Of a DNA stretch of 64,000 nt, positions 8,265 to 19,894 are shown in pieces. Origin of the DNA: Nocardioides sp. CER19 (GTDB lineage: Bacteria; Actinomycetota; Actinomycetes; Propionibacteriales; Nocardioidaceae); the NCBI RefSeq assembly GCF_029846275.1, contig NZ_JARVWS010000001.1, positions 248,001-312,000 on the forward strand. Reading direction: 5' to 3'. Within the stretch, counting starts at the first letter, position 1; each line of letters starts with the position of its first letter. A model generated the notes under the pieces. The model saw only the letters and a list, made by a program, of their open reading frames with translations, had not been told where the DNA came from and did not search any database. Position numbers and translations under genes: made by a program.

Positions 8265-9284
8265 TCAGAGCGTTCCGAACCGCCACTCGATCGTGGAGCG
8301 GTAGGTCTCCCCGGGCGCGAGGCGCGCGGACGGCCAGGTGGGGTGGTTCGGCGTGTCCGGGGACAGCTGCGGCTCCAGCGCGATCCCGTCGCCGACGCGG
8401 TAGCGCCGACCGTCGCGGCCGGGGCCGCCGAGGACGTTGCCCGTGTAGACCTGCAGGCCCGGCTGGTCGGTCAGCAGCTCGAGCGAGGTGCGCGTCCGCG
8501 CCGAGGACAGCAGCGCCGCGGGACGCAGTCCGGCGCCCCTGACGACGAAGTTGTGGTCGATCCCGCCGGCATCGGCCAGCTGCGGCTCGTCGACCCGCAG
8601 CACCGGACCGAGCAGCGTCGGCGTGCGCAGGTCGAACGGCGTGCCGTCGACCGGGGCGTGGTCGCCGAGCGGGATCCCGGTCGCGTCCACGGGCGTGAAG
8701 TGGTCGGCGTAAACCGCGAGGGTGTGGGCGTCGACCGTGCCCGCACCGTCACCGTCGAGGTTGAAGTAGCTGTGGTTGGTCATGTTGACGACCGTCGGCG
8801 CGTCGGTGGTCGCCGTGTGGATGATCCGGACCGTGGCGCCGTCCACCTCGTAGGTGACCGACGCCGTCACGGTGCCGGGGAAGCCCATGTCGCCGTCGGG
8901 GCTGACCAGCGTCAGCGTCACGGAGGTGGCGGAGGACGACGCGACGGTCCACAGGCGCTTGTCCCAGCCGTCGGGGCCGCCGTGCAGCGAGTTCCCACGG
9001 TCGCTGGTCCCGATCGTCACGGGCGCGCCGTCGAGCGGAAACCGCCCACCGGCGATCCGGTTGGCGTAGCGGCCGATCGTCGCGCCGAGGAACCCGTCCA
9101 CGCCGAGCAGGTGCGCGACCGTGTCACGGCCGAGCGCCACGTTGCGTCGTACGCCGTCCCCGCCGGTGACCTCGACCCGGTGGGCCGTCGCCCCGAGGGT
9201 GAGGACGTCGACCACGACCCCCGGCGCCGCACCGATCGTGACCCGCTCGACCGGCCGCCCGTCCGGCATCTCCCCGAAGCCCAT
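8265..9284 (-). CDS. galM: Aldose 1-epimerase (mutarotase)
   Basis: 339-residue enzyme interconverting alpha and beta anomers of hexoses such as galactose. Conserved sites are Arg/Asn in IGRYANRI, His101 in GNSLHGGPDGWDKR, the acid His171 in TNHSYFNL and the base Glu304 in IALEPQLSPD. Cytosolic, with no signal peptide. The start at 9284 (MGFGEM) is favoured because a TAGCGT box ends seven bases before the ATG; a longer frame exists but has no support. No galactose operon surrounds it. Confidence 0.92.
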   Translation of the reverse strand: MGFGEMPDGRPVERVTIGAAPGVVVDVLTLGATAHRVEVTGGDGVRRNVALGRDTVAHLLGVDGFLGATIGRYANRIAGGRFPLDGAPVTIGTSDRGNSLHGGPDGWDKRLWTVASSSATSVTLTLVSPDGDMGFPGTVTASVTYEVDGATVRIIHTATTDAPTVVNMTNHSYFNLDGDGAGTVDAHTLAVYADHFTPVDATGIPLGDHAPVDGTPFDLRTPTLLGPVLRVDEPQLADAGGIDHNFVVRGAGLRPAALLSSARTRTSLELLTDQPGLQVYTGNVLGGPGRDGRRYRVGDGIALEPQLSPDTPNHPTWPSARLAPGETYRSTIEWRFGTL

Positions 9285-9291
9285 GGGCGGA

Positions 9292-9297
9292 ACGCTA
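9292..9297 (-). promoter_or_regulatory. -10 box TAGCGT, leaderless promoter candidate for galM
   Basis: Minus-strand TAGCGT ends 7 bases before the galM ATG at 9284. Confidence 0.5.
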
Positions 9298-9663
9298 TCG
9301 AGCGCCTCGGAGGACCGACCGCACCGCCTCGTCGGTCCGCGCGGCACCTCGAGGCAGGCGGGGCTGATCCAGCTCTCCACCCGGGCAGTCCGGCGACCCA
9401 TGCCTCACCGCATCGATCGCGGCGGCCACGACGGCTGCTGGGACACCGACGGTGCCATCCGAAGACGCTCCGCCGGATGCGGTGGGCCAACGCGAAGATC
9501 AAGGAGACGTCCGCCCAGGCCATGGTCACCGGCTGAGCCGGCGGCGGCCGCGCCGGGCGGAGGACTGGTCCCACCGGTCGCCGGGGCGTAGAAAGGACCC
9601 ACGGTCGAGCGGACGACGGTCCTCGTGGTCGGTCACGACAGCCTGACACCCGGAAGGCGGAAG
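9298..9663. other. Gene-free stretch upstream of galM and the YbhN-like gene
   Basis: About 370 bases between divergent genes. Reading frames here are short and lack recognisable products. Apart from the galM -10 box and the Shine-Dalgarno GGAAGG before 9664, I see no structured element. It presumably holds the promoter for the rightward gene. Confidence 0.5.
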
Positions 9664-10743
9664 ATGCCGCACGAGACAGGCAGCGAAGTCCAGGACGAAC
9701 AGCTCCCCCGGCCGACCCGGTCACTGCGCGCGACGTGGATCCGGCGAGCCATCCTCCTCGTCCTCGCCATCGCCTGCGCGCGCATCATCATCGACCTCGT
9801 CGGGTCGATCGACTGGCACGCGGTCTGGGACGGCATCGACCACCTGCACACCTGGCAGCTCGCGCTCCTCATCGTGCTCGTCGTCATCCGCCAGACGCTC
9901 AACGCGATGCCGCTGGTCTACTTCATCCCCGGCCTGTCGGCGTTCCGCGCGACCGCGTCCGACCAGGGGGCGACGCTGATGTCGATGATCGCGCCGCCCA
10001 CCACCGACCACGTCTTCCGGCTCGTGGTGCTGCGCTCGTGGGGCATCGACCTCGGGCGGGGAGCCGCCGGCAGCACGGGCAACATCCTCGTCTTCTACAT
10101 CGCGCGCTGGATCGCCCCGCTCGTCGGCGTCGTGCTCCTGGCCCCCGTGAGGTTCGACCTCACCTACCTGGTCGTCGCCGCCGCGTCGCTCGTGGTCGCC
10201 GTGGCGATCCTCGTGGGCGGTCTCCTGGTGACCCGGTCGCAGGCGCTCGCCCAGCGGCTCGGTCGCTGGGCAGGCACCTGGGCGGCGCGCGTACGCCGCT
10301 CGGTCGACCCCGAGGCCTGGGCGTCGGCGACGGGCGGCTTCCAGACCCACATCGCCGACCGCTTCAACACCGGCGTGATGCTGTCCATCCCGACGCTCGT
10401 CGCCAAGCTCCTCGTCGACGCGACGATCGCCCTGTCCGCCATCCGGTTCGTCGGCGTCAGCGGCGACCAGCTCGCGGCGGTGGAGGTCATCGCCGCCTTC
10501 CTCGTGGTCTTCCCGCTCACGCTGTTCCCGTTCCAGGGGATCGGCCTGCTCGACGCGACCCTCGTCGCCGCGCTGACCGGCGTCGGCGGCGTGCAGCTCG
10601 AGGCCCAGCTCGTGGCCGCGATGGTGACCTACCGGGTCGTCACGCTCGGCGTGCCGGCGCTCATGGGCCTGCTGTTCATCCTCGTCTGGCGGCACACGAC
10701 GCAGGAGCCGGTGCGGTTCCGCTCGACGGGGCGGTCGGACTGA
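9664..10743 (+). CDS. YbhN/LPG-synthase-TM-like integral membrane protein
   Basis: 359-residue polytopic membrane protein of the UPF0104/YbhN type, related to the flippase-like membrane half of lysylphosphatidylglycerol synthases but without the catalytic domain. The N-terminus is charged and cytosolic (about 25 residues), followed by some seven or eight hydrophobic segments. A glycine-bearing segment PFQGIGLLDATLVAAL fits the family's conserved PxxPGGxGxxE-like region only loosely. Function is unknown; lipid or polyisoprenoid handling is possible. The ATG at 9664 has GGAAGGCGGAAG upstream; a GTG at 9625 is an alternative start. Confidence 0.7.
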   Translation: MPHETGSEVQDEQLPRPTRSLRATWIRRAILLVLAIACARIIIDLVGSIDWHAVWDGIDHLHTWQLALLIVLVVIRQTLNAMPLVYFIPGLSAFRATASDQGATLMSMIAPPTTDHVFRLVVLRSWGIDLGRGAAGSTGNILVFYIARWIAPLVGVVLLAPVRFDLTYLVVAAASLVVAVAILVGGLLVTRSQALAQRLGRWAGTWAARVRRSVDPEAWASATGGFQTHIADRFNTGVMLSIPTLVAKLLVDATIALSAIRFVGVSGDQLAAVEVIAAFLVVFPLTLFPFQGIGLLDATLVAALTGVGGVQLEAQLVAAMVTYRVVTLGVPALMGLLFILVWRHTTQEPVRFRSTGRSD

Positions 10744-10770
10744 CCTCTCGAGCCTCCTCGGATGCCTCCG

Positions 10771-10819
10771 GAGATGAAGGCCCGAGATGACGGCCGGAGA
10801 TGACGGCCGGAGATGAAGG
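10771..10819. repeat. Four tandem 13 bp repeats
   Basis: Copies start at 10771, 10784, 10797 and 10810, each beginning gagatga(a/c)gg. They lie between the YbhN-like gene and a terminator hairpin. Confidence 0.8.
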
Positions 10820-10846
10820 AAAGCCCCAGGGAGACCCTGGGGCTTT
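10820..10846. terminator. Bidirectional hairpin terminator
   Basis: Perfect 12 bp stem aaagccccaggg / ccctggggcttt with a 3-base loop. It lies 76 bases after the YbhN-like gene and 9 bases after the 3' end of tRNA-Leu, so it can serve both strands. The A/T ends of the stem give a short U tract in either direction. Confidence 0.8.
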
Positions 10847-10854
10847 CGTTCACG

Positions 10855-10938
10855 TGCGCGAGGGGGGAGTTGAACCCCCACGTCCTTTCGGACACACGGA
10901 CCTGAACCGTGCGCGTCTGCCTATTCCGCCACTCGCGC
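10855..10938 (-). tRNA. tRNA-Leu (anticodon CAG)
   Basis: 84-nt class II tRNA without encoded CCA. The acceptor stem GCGCGAG (5', 10938-10932) pairs with CTCGCGC (10862-10856), followed by discriminator A. The anticodon stem-loop reads CACGG-TTCAGGT-CCGTG, giving CAG. A long variable arm (GTGTCCGAAAGGACGT) is typical of leucine tRNA, and the T loop is GGTTCAACTCC. Confidence 0.95.
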
Positions 10939-11125
10939 GTGAAGCAGTCCGAACGTTATCCCAGGCCCGGCTCGGCGCCCAAACCGGCGTGCGCCGCCCC
11001 CACCGAACCCGCCCCGGCGGCGCGCGTCCGAGCCACCCCTGAATGGCCCCGATACGATCGACAGGCCCGCCGGAGATCCTGCGGGCTTTCATGCATGTGG
11101 ACACGACTGGACGTGAGGAGGCGCC

Positions 11126-11827
11126 GTGGGCGGGCTGCAGCGGTTCGAGCAGCGCCTGGAGTCGATGATCTCCGGCGTCTTCGCCCGGGCCTTCCGCAGC
11201 GCAGTGCAGCCGGTGGAGATCGCCGCCGCCCTGCAGCGCGAGTGCGACAACAACGCCCAGGTGCTCTCCCGGCAGCGGCGGCTGGTGCCCAACGACTTCC
11301 ACGTCGAGCTGAGCCAGCCCGACCTCGACCGGCTGCAGCCCTTCGACACGGCACTGGTCGACGACCTCACCCACCAGCTGCAGGACTACGCCGAGGAGCA
11401 GGGCTACGTCTTCCCGGGCCCGATCGCGATCGACTTCGAGCGCGCCGACGACCTGACCACCGGCCGCTTCCGCATCAAGAGCGGCGCGAAGGCACAGGTC
11501 AGCGGCAACGCGACCGAGACGCGGATGACGCGTGCGTCGGCGTACCTCGAGGTCAACGGCACCCGGCACCCCCTCGACCGCAACCTGGTGGTCGGCCGCG
11601 GCAACGACGCCGACCTCCGCATCAACGACCCGGGCGTGAGCCGACGGCACGTCGAGTTCCGCGTGAGCCACGGTCCGGTGCCGCAGATCGAGGTGCACGA
11701 CCTCGGCTCGACCAACGGCATGCTCGTCAACGGCCAGCGGATGGTCCGCGCGCTGGCCGACGACGGCACCGAGGTACAGATCGGGAACACGACCATGACC
11801 GTCCGCCTGGTGGAGGAGCCGGCCTGA
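11126..11827 (+). CDS. fhaA: FhaA, DUF3662 and FHA domain protein
   Basis: 233-residue cytosolic adaptor. The N-terminal 120 residues are DUF3662 (GLQRFEQRLESMISGVFARAF...). A linker follows, then an FHA phosphothreonine-binding domain (about 140-230) with GRG at 157-159, SRRH at 172-175 and STNG at 195-198. In Mycobacterium tuberculosis FhaA binds phosphorylated partners including the MviN pseudokinase domain and PbpA, coordinating wall synthesis. The GTG start has GAGGAGG upstream. It heads the operon running through pknB; the phosphosignalling genes are co-transcribed with rodA and pbpA. Confidence 0.95.
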   Translation: MGGLQRFEQRLESMISGVFARAFRSAVQPVEIAAALQRECDNNAQVLSRQRRLVPNDFHVELSQPDLDRLQPFDTALVDDLTHQLQDYAEEQGYVFPGPIAIDFERADDLTTGRFRIKSGAKAQVSGNATETRMTRASAYLEVNGTRHPLDRNLVVGRGNDADLRINDPGVSRRHVEFRVSHGPVPQIEVHDLGSTNGMLVNGQRMVRALADDGTEVQIGNTTMTVRLVEEPA

Positions 11828-12300
11828 TGTCCGAGCTGACTCTCTTCCTCATCCGGATCGCCTATCTCGCGATCCTCTGGATCTTCGTGCTGAGCGCCGT
11901 CTCGGTGATCCGCTCCGACATGTTCGGCGCACGCGTGCCCGAGCCCACCCGAGGCGGCGGCGCCGCTGCCAAGGCACGCAAGCAGCCGAAGGCTCGCCCC
12001 AGGAAGGGCGTCCCCACCCACGTGCTGGTCGTCGAGGGCGCCAACGCCGGGGAGCGCGCCGACCTGGCCGACGCCCCGGTCCTGATCGGCCGCGGCACCG
12101 ACGCCGCCATCAGGCTCGACGACGACTACGTCTCCACGCGGCACGCCCGGATCGCGGCCAGCGGCGACCAGTGGTTCGTCGAGGACCTCGGCTCGACCAA
12201 CGGCACCTACATCGGCACCGTGCGGATCAACCAGCCGACCACGCTGACGCTCGGCACCCAGGTGCGCATCGGGAAGACGATCCTGGAGCTGCGCAAGTGA
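11827..12300 (+). CDS. fhaB: FhaB/FipA, membrane-anchored FHA protein
   Basis: 157 residues: an N-terminal membrane segment (about 5-27), a basic Ala/Lys/Arg-rich linker, and an FHA domain from about 65 with GRG at 88-90, STRH at 103-106 and STNG at 123-126. The mycobacterial homologue FipA links PknA signalling to septation. Start and previous stop overlap as TGATG, and its own stop overlaps the pstP start, so translation is coupled along the operon. Confidence 0.93.
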   Translation: MSELTLFLIRIAYLAILWIFVLSAVSVIRSDMFGARVPEPTRGGGAAAKARKQPKARPRKGVPTHVLVVEGANAGERADLADAPVLIGRGTDAAIRLDDDYVSTRHARIAASGDQWFVEDLGSTNGTYIGTVRINQPTTLTLGTQVRIGKTILELRK

Positions 12301-13592
12301 CCCTCCAGCTGCGCTTCGCGGCCATCTCCGACGTGGGGCGGGTTCGCAAGGACAACCAGGACAGCGGGTACGCCGGCCCCTGGCTGCTCGTCGTCTGCGA
12401 CGGCGTCGGCGGCGCCGCGCGCGGCGACCTCGCCTCCAGCACGGCCGTCCAACAGCTCCGCAACCTCGACGCCGCGCCCGACCCCGAGCACACCGCCGAC
12501 GAGCTCGTCGGCCAGGTGGCCGGTGCCCTCCACCGCGCCCACGACCGGATCGCCGAGCTGGTCGACCACGACCCGGCCCTGAGCAGCACGAGCACGACCG
12601 CGACCGTCTGCCTCTTCGACGGCGAGCAGCTCGCCGTCGGCCACGTCGGCGACAGCCGCGCCTACCTCTTCCGCGAGCACGGGCTCAGCCAGGTCACGCA
12701 CGACCACACGTTCGTGCAGACCCTCATCGACGACGGCCGGATCACCGAGACCGAGGCGCGCTCCCACCCGCACCGCAACCTGATCCTCAAGGCGATCGAC
12801 GGTCAGCGCGAGGCCGAGCCCGACCTCTTCGTCGTGCCGCTGCAGGCGGGCGACCGGCTGATGCTGTGCAGCGACGGCGTCTGCGGCGTCCTCGACGACG
12901 GCCGGATCGCCGACGTACTGGCCGGCGGCAGCGCCGACTACGCGGCCGTCGAGCTGGTCAGGGCCAGCCTGGAGGCCGGCAGCAGCGACAACGTCACCTG
13001 CATCGTCGCCGACGTCGTCGAGGCGGGCGCGGTCGACGGGGCTGACGGGGACCTCGAGCCGCAGCTCGTCGGGGCGGCCGCCGAGCTGCGCCGTCGCCGG
13101 CTGTTCAAGGGTCACCGCAGCGGCGACACCGGCGAGCTCGAGCCGATCGTCGCGGACGGCCTCGGCGATGACATGGAGGGCCTGCCCCCGGGCGCCATCC
13201 CCGACGACCCTCTCGACCCGGACCTCCACGAGGCGCTGCGCTACGCGCCCCGTGCCCCGCGCCGCGCCGTCTGGCTGCGCCGGATCCTCGCCCTCGCCGT
13301 GGTCGTCGGCATCGTCTGGATCGGCGCCGCGGCCGCCTGGTCGTGGGGCCAGAAGCAGTACTTCGTCGGCGTCGACGGCGACGACGTCACGATCTTCCGG
13401 GGACTCAACACCTCGTTCGTCGGGATCGACCTGTCCACGCCGTACCTCCGCACGGACCTCGCGGTCGACCAGCTCGCCAGCTATGACGCGCACCAGGTCC
13501 GCCAGGGCGTGACGCAGAGCGACCTCACCGACGCGCGCCGCTACGTCGACAGCCTCGCCTCGCGGATCGGCACCGACACGGGAGCCGAATGA
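12297..13592 (+). CDS. pstP: PstP, PP2C-type Ser/Thr phosphatase
   Basis: 431-residue membrane phosphatase that reverses PknA/PknB phosphorylation. The PP2C domain (about 1-240) shows metal-binding DNQD at 19-22, DGVGG at 35-39, GHVGDSRAY, CSDGV and the closing SSDNVT. A juxtamembrane linker follows, then one membrane segment (LALAVVVGIVWIGAAAAW, about residues 342-360) and an extracellular C-terminal domain of some 70 residues. The GTG at 12297 overlaps the fhaB stop (GTGA); longer in-frame starts would lie inside fhaB. Confidence 0.94.
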   Translation: MTLQLRFAAISDVGRVRKDNQDSGYAGPWLLVVCDGVGGAARGDLASSTAVQQLRNLDAAPDPEHTADELVGQVAGALHRAHDRIAELVDHDPALSSTSTTATVCLFDGEQLAVGHVGDSRAYLFREHGLSQVTHDHTFVQTLIDDGRITETEARSHPHRNLILKAIDGQREAEPDLFVVPLQAGDRLMLCSDGVCGVLDDGRIADVLAGGSADYAAVELVRASLEAGSSDNVTCIVADVVEAGAVDGADGDLEPQLVGAAAELRRRRLFKGHRSGDTGELEPIVADGLGDDMEGLPPGAIPDDPLDPDLHEALRYAPRAPRRAVWLRRILALAVVVGIVWIGAAAAWSWGQKQYFVGVDGDDVTIFRGLNTSFVGIDLSTPYLRTDLAVDQLASYDAHQVRQGVTQSDLTDARRYVDSLASRIGTDTGAE

Positions 13593-15010
13593 CGATGGCA
13601 GCACTCTCCCCGGTCCGGGCCGTCACGCAGGCCACGATGTTCCGCAGCCGTCGCGGCGCGGAGCTGTTCCTGCTCGTCCTCGCCCTCTTCGTCGGCATCG
13701 GCGCCTACGCGGCGGTGGGGCTCGGCGTCGACCAGCAGGTCCCGCCCGACATCGTCGGTTACGGCGGCTGGCTGGTCGCCCTCGTCGTCGCGGCCCACCT
13801 GACGGTCCGCTTCGTCGCGCCGTACGCCGACCCGGTGCTGCTGCCCGTGGTGGCCGCGCTCAACGGGCTCGGTCTGGCGGTCATCCACCGGATCGACCTC
13901 GCGAAGACCGACACCGACTTCGCCGCGAAGCAGCTGTTCTGGATGACGGTCGGCGTCGGCCTGTTCATCGCGACCCTGGTCTTCCTCTCCGACCACCGCG
14001 CGCTGCAGCGCTTCACCTACACGTCCGGCCTCGCGGCGGTCCTGCTGCTCCTGCTGCCCCTCGCGCCCGGCCTCGGTACCGAGATCAACGGCGCCCGGAT
14101 CTGGATCCACGTCGGCGGGCTGAGCTTCCAGCCGGGCGAGATCGCGAAGGTGCTCCTGGTCATCAGCTTCGCCGGCTACCTGGTGCTCCACCGCGACGCC
14201 CTCGCGCTGGCCGGCCGCCGGTTCGCCGGCATCGACCTGCCCCGCGGTCGCGACCTGGGTCCGATCCTGGCGATGTGGCTGGTCAGCCTGCTGGTCCTGG
14301 TCGCGCAGCGCGACCTCGGCTCCGGTCTGCTGTTCTTCTGCCTGTTCATCGTGATGCTCTACGTCTCGACCGAGCGGGCCGGCTGGCTCGTGGTCGGCGG
14401 GTTCCTCTTCGCGGCGGGCGTCACGGCGACGTACGTGCTGTCGGGGAGCATCGGGTTCCTCGTCCACGTCCGCAACCGGTTCGACATCTGGCTCAACCCG
14501 ATGGAGTACTACGACCGCACGCCGGGCAGCTTCCAGCTCGTCGAGGGCCTGTTCGGCATGAGCTGGGGCGGGCTGCTCGGCCGCGGCTTCGGCGAGGGCC
14601 GGCCGACGCGCGTGCCCTACGCCGAGTCGGACTTCATCATGGCCGCGATCGGCGAGGAGCTCGGCCTGACCGCGGTCATGGCCGTGATCCTGCTCTACGG
14701 CCTCATCGTCGAGCGCGGCCTGCGCATCGCGCTGATCTCCCGCGACAGCTTCGGCAAGCTGATGGCGACCGGTCTCGCGGCCCTCGTCGGCCTCCAGGTC
14801 TTCACCGTCGTCGGTGGCGTCACCCGGCTCATCCCGCTCACCGGACTGACCACACCCTTCTTGTCCTACGGCGGGTCGAGCCTGGTCGCCAACTGGGTGA
14901 TCATCGCGCTGCTGCTGCGCATCTCCGACCACGCCCGCCGTCCCCTGCCCGACCTCTCCGTCCCCGACGACCAGGACGAGATGAACACCCAGGTCGTGAA
15001 GCTGCCATGA
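13589..15010 (+). CDS. rodA: RodA/FtsW SEDS peptidoglycan polymerase
   Basis: 473-residue polytopic SEDS protein that polymerises lipid II during elongation, with PbpA as partner transpeptidase. Family signatures are FQPGEIAKVLLVISFA, LVAQRDLGSGLLFF, the conserved Asp loop AESDFIMAAIGEE and the C-terminal LTGLTTPFLSYGGSSL. The ATG overlaps the pstP stop by four bases (ATGA); a second ATG six bases on is an equally possible start. Placement between the phosphatase and PbpA fits phospho-control of wall growth. Confidence 0.95.
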   Translation: MTMAALSPVRAVTQATMFRSRRGAELFLLVLALFVGIGAYAAVGLGVDQQVPPDIVGYGGWLVALVVAAHLTVRFVAPYADPVLLPVVAALNGLGLAVIHRIDLAKTDTDFAAKQLFWMTVGVGLFIATLVFLSDHRALQRFTYTSGLAAVLLLLLPLAPGLGTEINGARIWIHVGGLSFQPGEIAKVLLVISFAGYLVLHRDALALAGRRFAGIDLPRGRDLGPILAMWLVSLLVLVAQRDLGSGLLFFCLFIVMLYVSTERAGWLVVGGFLFAAGVTATYVLSGSIGFLVHVRNRFDIWLNPMEYYDRTPGSFQLVEGLFGMSWGGLLGRGFGEGRPTRVPYAESDFIMAAIGEELGLTAVMAVILLYGLIVERGLRIALISRDSFGKLMATGLAALVGLQVFTVVGGVTRLIPLTGLTTPFLSYGGSSLVANWVIIALLLRISDHARRPLPDLSVPDDQDEMNTQVVKLP

Positions 15011-16502
15011 ACAAGCCCATCCGAACCATCTCGATCTTCCTGATGCTGCTCTTCGCGGCACTGCTGATCAACGCGACCTACCTGCAGTACTACGCGTCCG
15101 GGAAGTACAACGACGACGCGCGCAACCGCCGGGTCGTCGACGCCGACTTCTCCCGCCACCGCGGCGCCATCCTGGTCGGCCGGGACCCCGTGGCGGAGAG
15201 CGTGAAGTCGGACGACCTCTACAAGTTCCAGCGCACCTATCCCAAGCCGCTGCTCTACGCCGCCCTCACCGGCTACTTCGCCTACGGCGGCTCGATCACG
15301 GGTGTGGAGAAGTCGCAGAACGCCGTCCTCTCCGGCAACGACTCCCGCCTCTTCGTCAACCGGCTCATCGACCTGCTGGGCAACAAGGGCCCCGAGGGCG
15401 GCGACGTCGAGCTGACGGTCAACGCGAAGGCGCAGAAGGCGGCCTACGACGCGCTCACCTCGCTCCCGGGCAACGTGAAGGGCTCCGTCGTCGCGCTCGA
15501 GCCGAGCACCGGCAAGATCCTCGCGATGGTCACCACGCCGACCTTCGACCCCAACAAGGTCGCGACGCACGACTTCCAGGCCAACCAGAAGGCGTTCAGC
15601 AAGCTCGAGGCGGACCCGGGCAAGCCGCTGCTCAACCGAGGCGTCCAGATGGCGCTGGCGCCGGGCTCGACGTTCAAGGTGGTCACGGCGAGCGCCGCCA
15701 TCAGCTCCGGCAAGTACAACGCCGACTCGATGGTCCCCGGCGGGGCGACGTACCAGCTCCCGCAGACCTCGGGCGAGTCCGGCCTCATCGACAACGAGGG
15801 CCGCGACTGCGGCGTGAAGACCGTGAAGTTCACGCAGGCGATGGAGAACTCCTGCAACACCGTCTTCGCCCAGCTCGCCGTCGGCGTCGGCGCCGACGCG
15901 ATGCAGAAGCAGGCGGAGGCGTTCGGGTTCAACGCCGACCCGTCCTCCGTCTTCAACGACCTCCAGGGCACCAACGGCAAGACCACGCTGGTGAAGTCGA
16001 ACTTCCCCACGGACATGAACCCGCCGCAGACCGGCCAGAGCGGCATCGGGCAGTTCGAGGTACGCGCGACGCCGCTGCAGATGGCGATGGTCGCGGCAGG
16101 CATCGCCAACCACGGCACGGTCATGAAGCCCTACCTCGTCGACCAGGTGCAGTCGGCCGACTCAGACACCGTCGCGACCACCGAGCCGGAGAAGTTCTCC
16201 CAGGCGGTCACTCCCGAGACGGCCCGCGAGGTGACCAAGCTGCTCGTCGCCACGGTCAACGAGGGCACGGCCTCCCCCGCAGCCATCACCGGCATCCAGG
16301 TCGCCGGCAAGACCGGCACCGCCCAGAGCGGCCAGGACAACGTGCCGCCGTACGCCTGGTTCGTGTCGTTCGCGCCCGCTGACAACGCCAAGGTCGCGGT
16401 CGCCGTCATGATCGAGAGCGCCGACATCCCGCGTGACGACATCGCCGGCGGCAAGTGGGGCGGTCCCATCGCCAAGAAGGTCATGGAGGCGGTGTTGAAC
16501 CA

Positions 16503-16506
<4 letters not shown>
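15007..16506 (+). CDS. pbpA: PbpA, class B penicillin-binding protein
   Basis: 499-residue bitopic transpeptidase. One N-terminal membrane anchor (about 7-26) is followed by a dimerisation domain with RNRRV and the catalytic domain bearing S221-T-F-K224, S282-C-N284 and K435-T-G437. It cross-links peptidoglycan made by RodA. In mycobacteria PbpA is a PknB substrate recognised by FhaA, consistent with this operon. The ATG overlaps the rodA stop (ATGA). Confidence 0.95.
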
Positions 16507-18061
<1,555 letters not shown>

Positions 18062-18065
<4 letters not shown>

Positions 18066-19852
18066 CCAACGCAGAGCCGACGATCGTCGGCGGCCGTTAC
18101 GAGCTCGGTGAGCTCCTCGGCCGCGGCGGCATGGCGGAGGTGCGCAAGGGCACCGACACCCGCCTGGGCCGGGTCGTCGCCGTGAAGCGGCTGCGCACCG
18201 ATCTCGCCAGCGACGCGACGTTCCAGGCTCGCTTCCGCCGGGAGGCGCAGTCGTCCGCTTCGCTGAACCACCCCGCGATCGTGGCCGTCTACGACACCGG
18301 CGAGGAGGTCACGCCGGACGGCGTCCACCAGCCCTACATCGTGATGGAGTACGTCGCCGGCCGGACGCTGCGCGACATCCTCCGCGAGGGCCGCAAGATC
18401 CTGCCCGAGCGGGCGCTCGAGATCACGTCGGGTGTGCTGTCGGCCCTGGACTACAGCCACCGGGCCGGCATCATCCACCGCGACATCAAGCCCGGGAACG
18501 TGATGCTCACGCCGTCGGGCGACGTCAAGGTGATGGACTTCGGCATCGCCCGCGCCATCAGCGACGCGCAGTCCACGATGACGCAGACCGCGGCCGTGGT
18601 CGGCACCGCCCAGTACCTCTCCCCCGAGCAGGCCCGCGGCGAGACCGTCGACTCGCGCTCGGACGTCTACAGCGCCGGCTGCCTCCTCTACGAGCTGCTC
18701 ACCGGCCGTCCGCCGTTCGTGGGCGACTCGCCGGTGGCGGTCGCCTACCAGCATGTCCGCGAGCAGCCGCAGCCGCCGAGCGACCATGACACCGAGCTGC
18801 CGCCCGAGGTCGACGCGATCGTCATGAAGTCGCTCGCGAAGCGCGTGGAGGACCGCTACCAGTCGGCGGCGGCGATGCGCAGCGACATCGAGCGCTACCT
18901 CGACGGCCGCCCGATCTCGGTGGTGGCTGCCGCTGCGCCCGTCGGCTCCGCGCAGGGCGGGCCGCCGACCTCGACGGTCGTCGCCGCTCCGCTCACGGCC
19001 GCCGGCACCGGGCCGGGCGCACTCGAGGAGGAGGCCGAGGACGAGCACCGCTCCCGCACCGGCCTGCTGATCTTCCTGGGCGTGCTCGTGATCGCGCTGA
19101 TCACCGCCGCCGTGCTCCTCTGGCCCAAGCTCTTCCCGAGCTCTCCCGACCAGATCCAGGTGCCCCGCCTGGTGAACCTCACCGAGGCACAGGCCCGGTC
19201 GGCGATCGGCGACGCCGGGCTGACGGTCACCAACGTCGAGTTCGACAACAGCGACACCGTCGCGGCCGGCAGCGTGATCCGGCAGCAGCCCCAGCCCGAC
19301 ACCTACGTCGACCCCGGCTCGGGCGTCGAGATCACCCTGTCGGCGGGCAAGCCGCAGGTAGCGGTGCCGAACGTCGTGGGCATGCAGCTCAAGGACGCGA
19401 AGGCGGCCCTGGAGCAGGCCGGGCTCACCGCGAAGACCCAGGAGCGGGAGTCCGACGAGCCGAAGAACAAGGTGCTCGAGTCCAACCCGACCCCAGGCCT
19501 CAAGGTCGACGCCGGGCAGCCGGTGACGCTCTACTACTCCGACGGGCCCGAGCAGGTGCCGGACGTCCGCGGCAAGACGCAGGCCCAGGCCGAGCAGATC
19601 CTGCGCGACGCCGGCTTCGACCCGGAGGCCAGGCCCGAGCCCAACACGACCCAGCCGAAGGGCACCGTCGTCGACCAGTTCCCGCAGGCGCCGGAGACCC
19701 GCAAGCAGGGCGAGAAGGTGCTGATCTTCGTGTCGACGTACGAGCCACCGCCGCCGGTCACGACGCCCAGCACCCCGTGCATCACGCCGACGCCCGGCAT
19801 CCCGCCGCTGCCCGGCGAGCCCTCCGCCTGCCCGACCAACGGCCAGCAGTGA
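18062..19852 (+). CDS. pknB: PknB, PASTA-domain Ser/Thr protein kinase
   Basis: 596-residue kinase. The kinase domain has GRGGMAEV (20-27), Lys42, HRD Asp141 and DFG Asp159. Activation-loop Thr174 and Thr176 (MTQTAAVVG) match the autophosphorylated threonines of mycobacterial PknB. A membrane segment (334-354) is followed by three PASTA modules (about 365-432, 433-499 and 500-567) that sense muropeptide or lipid II, then a short Pro-rich tail. Last gene of the operon; a 12 bp hairpin follows the stop. Confidence 0.96.
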
Positions 19853-19858
19853 CGGGTC

Positions 19859-19887
19859 GGCGCATCCCCGGACGGCGGGGATGCGCC
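19859..19887. terminator. Hairpin terminator between convergent pknB and DUF881 genes
   Basis: Perfect 12 bp stem ggcgcatccccg / cggggatgcgcc with loop gacgg, six bases after the pknB stop and seven bases from the stop of the opposing gene. No U tract. Confidence 0.75.
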
Positions 19888-19894
19888 ACCCGGT

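Noticed and set aside
9298..9663. Short frames in the galM-YbhN gap as a gene
   Set aside because: Products are short, Arg/Pro-rich, and lack start signals; no conserved pattern recognised.
10771..10819. 13 bp tandem repeat as a regulatory iteron
   Set aside because: It lies downstream of a gene, beside a terminator, with no replication or regulatory gene next to it; simple slippage is sufficient.
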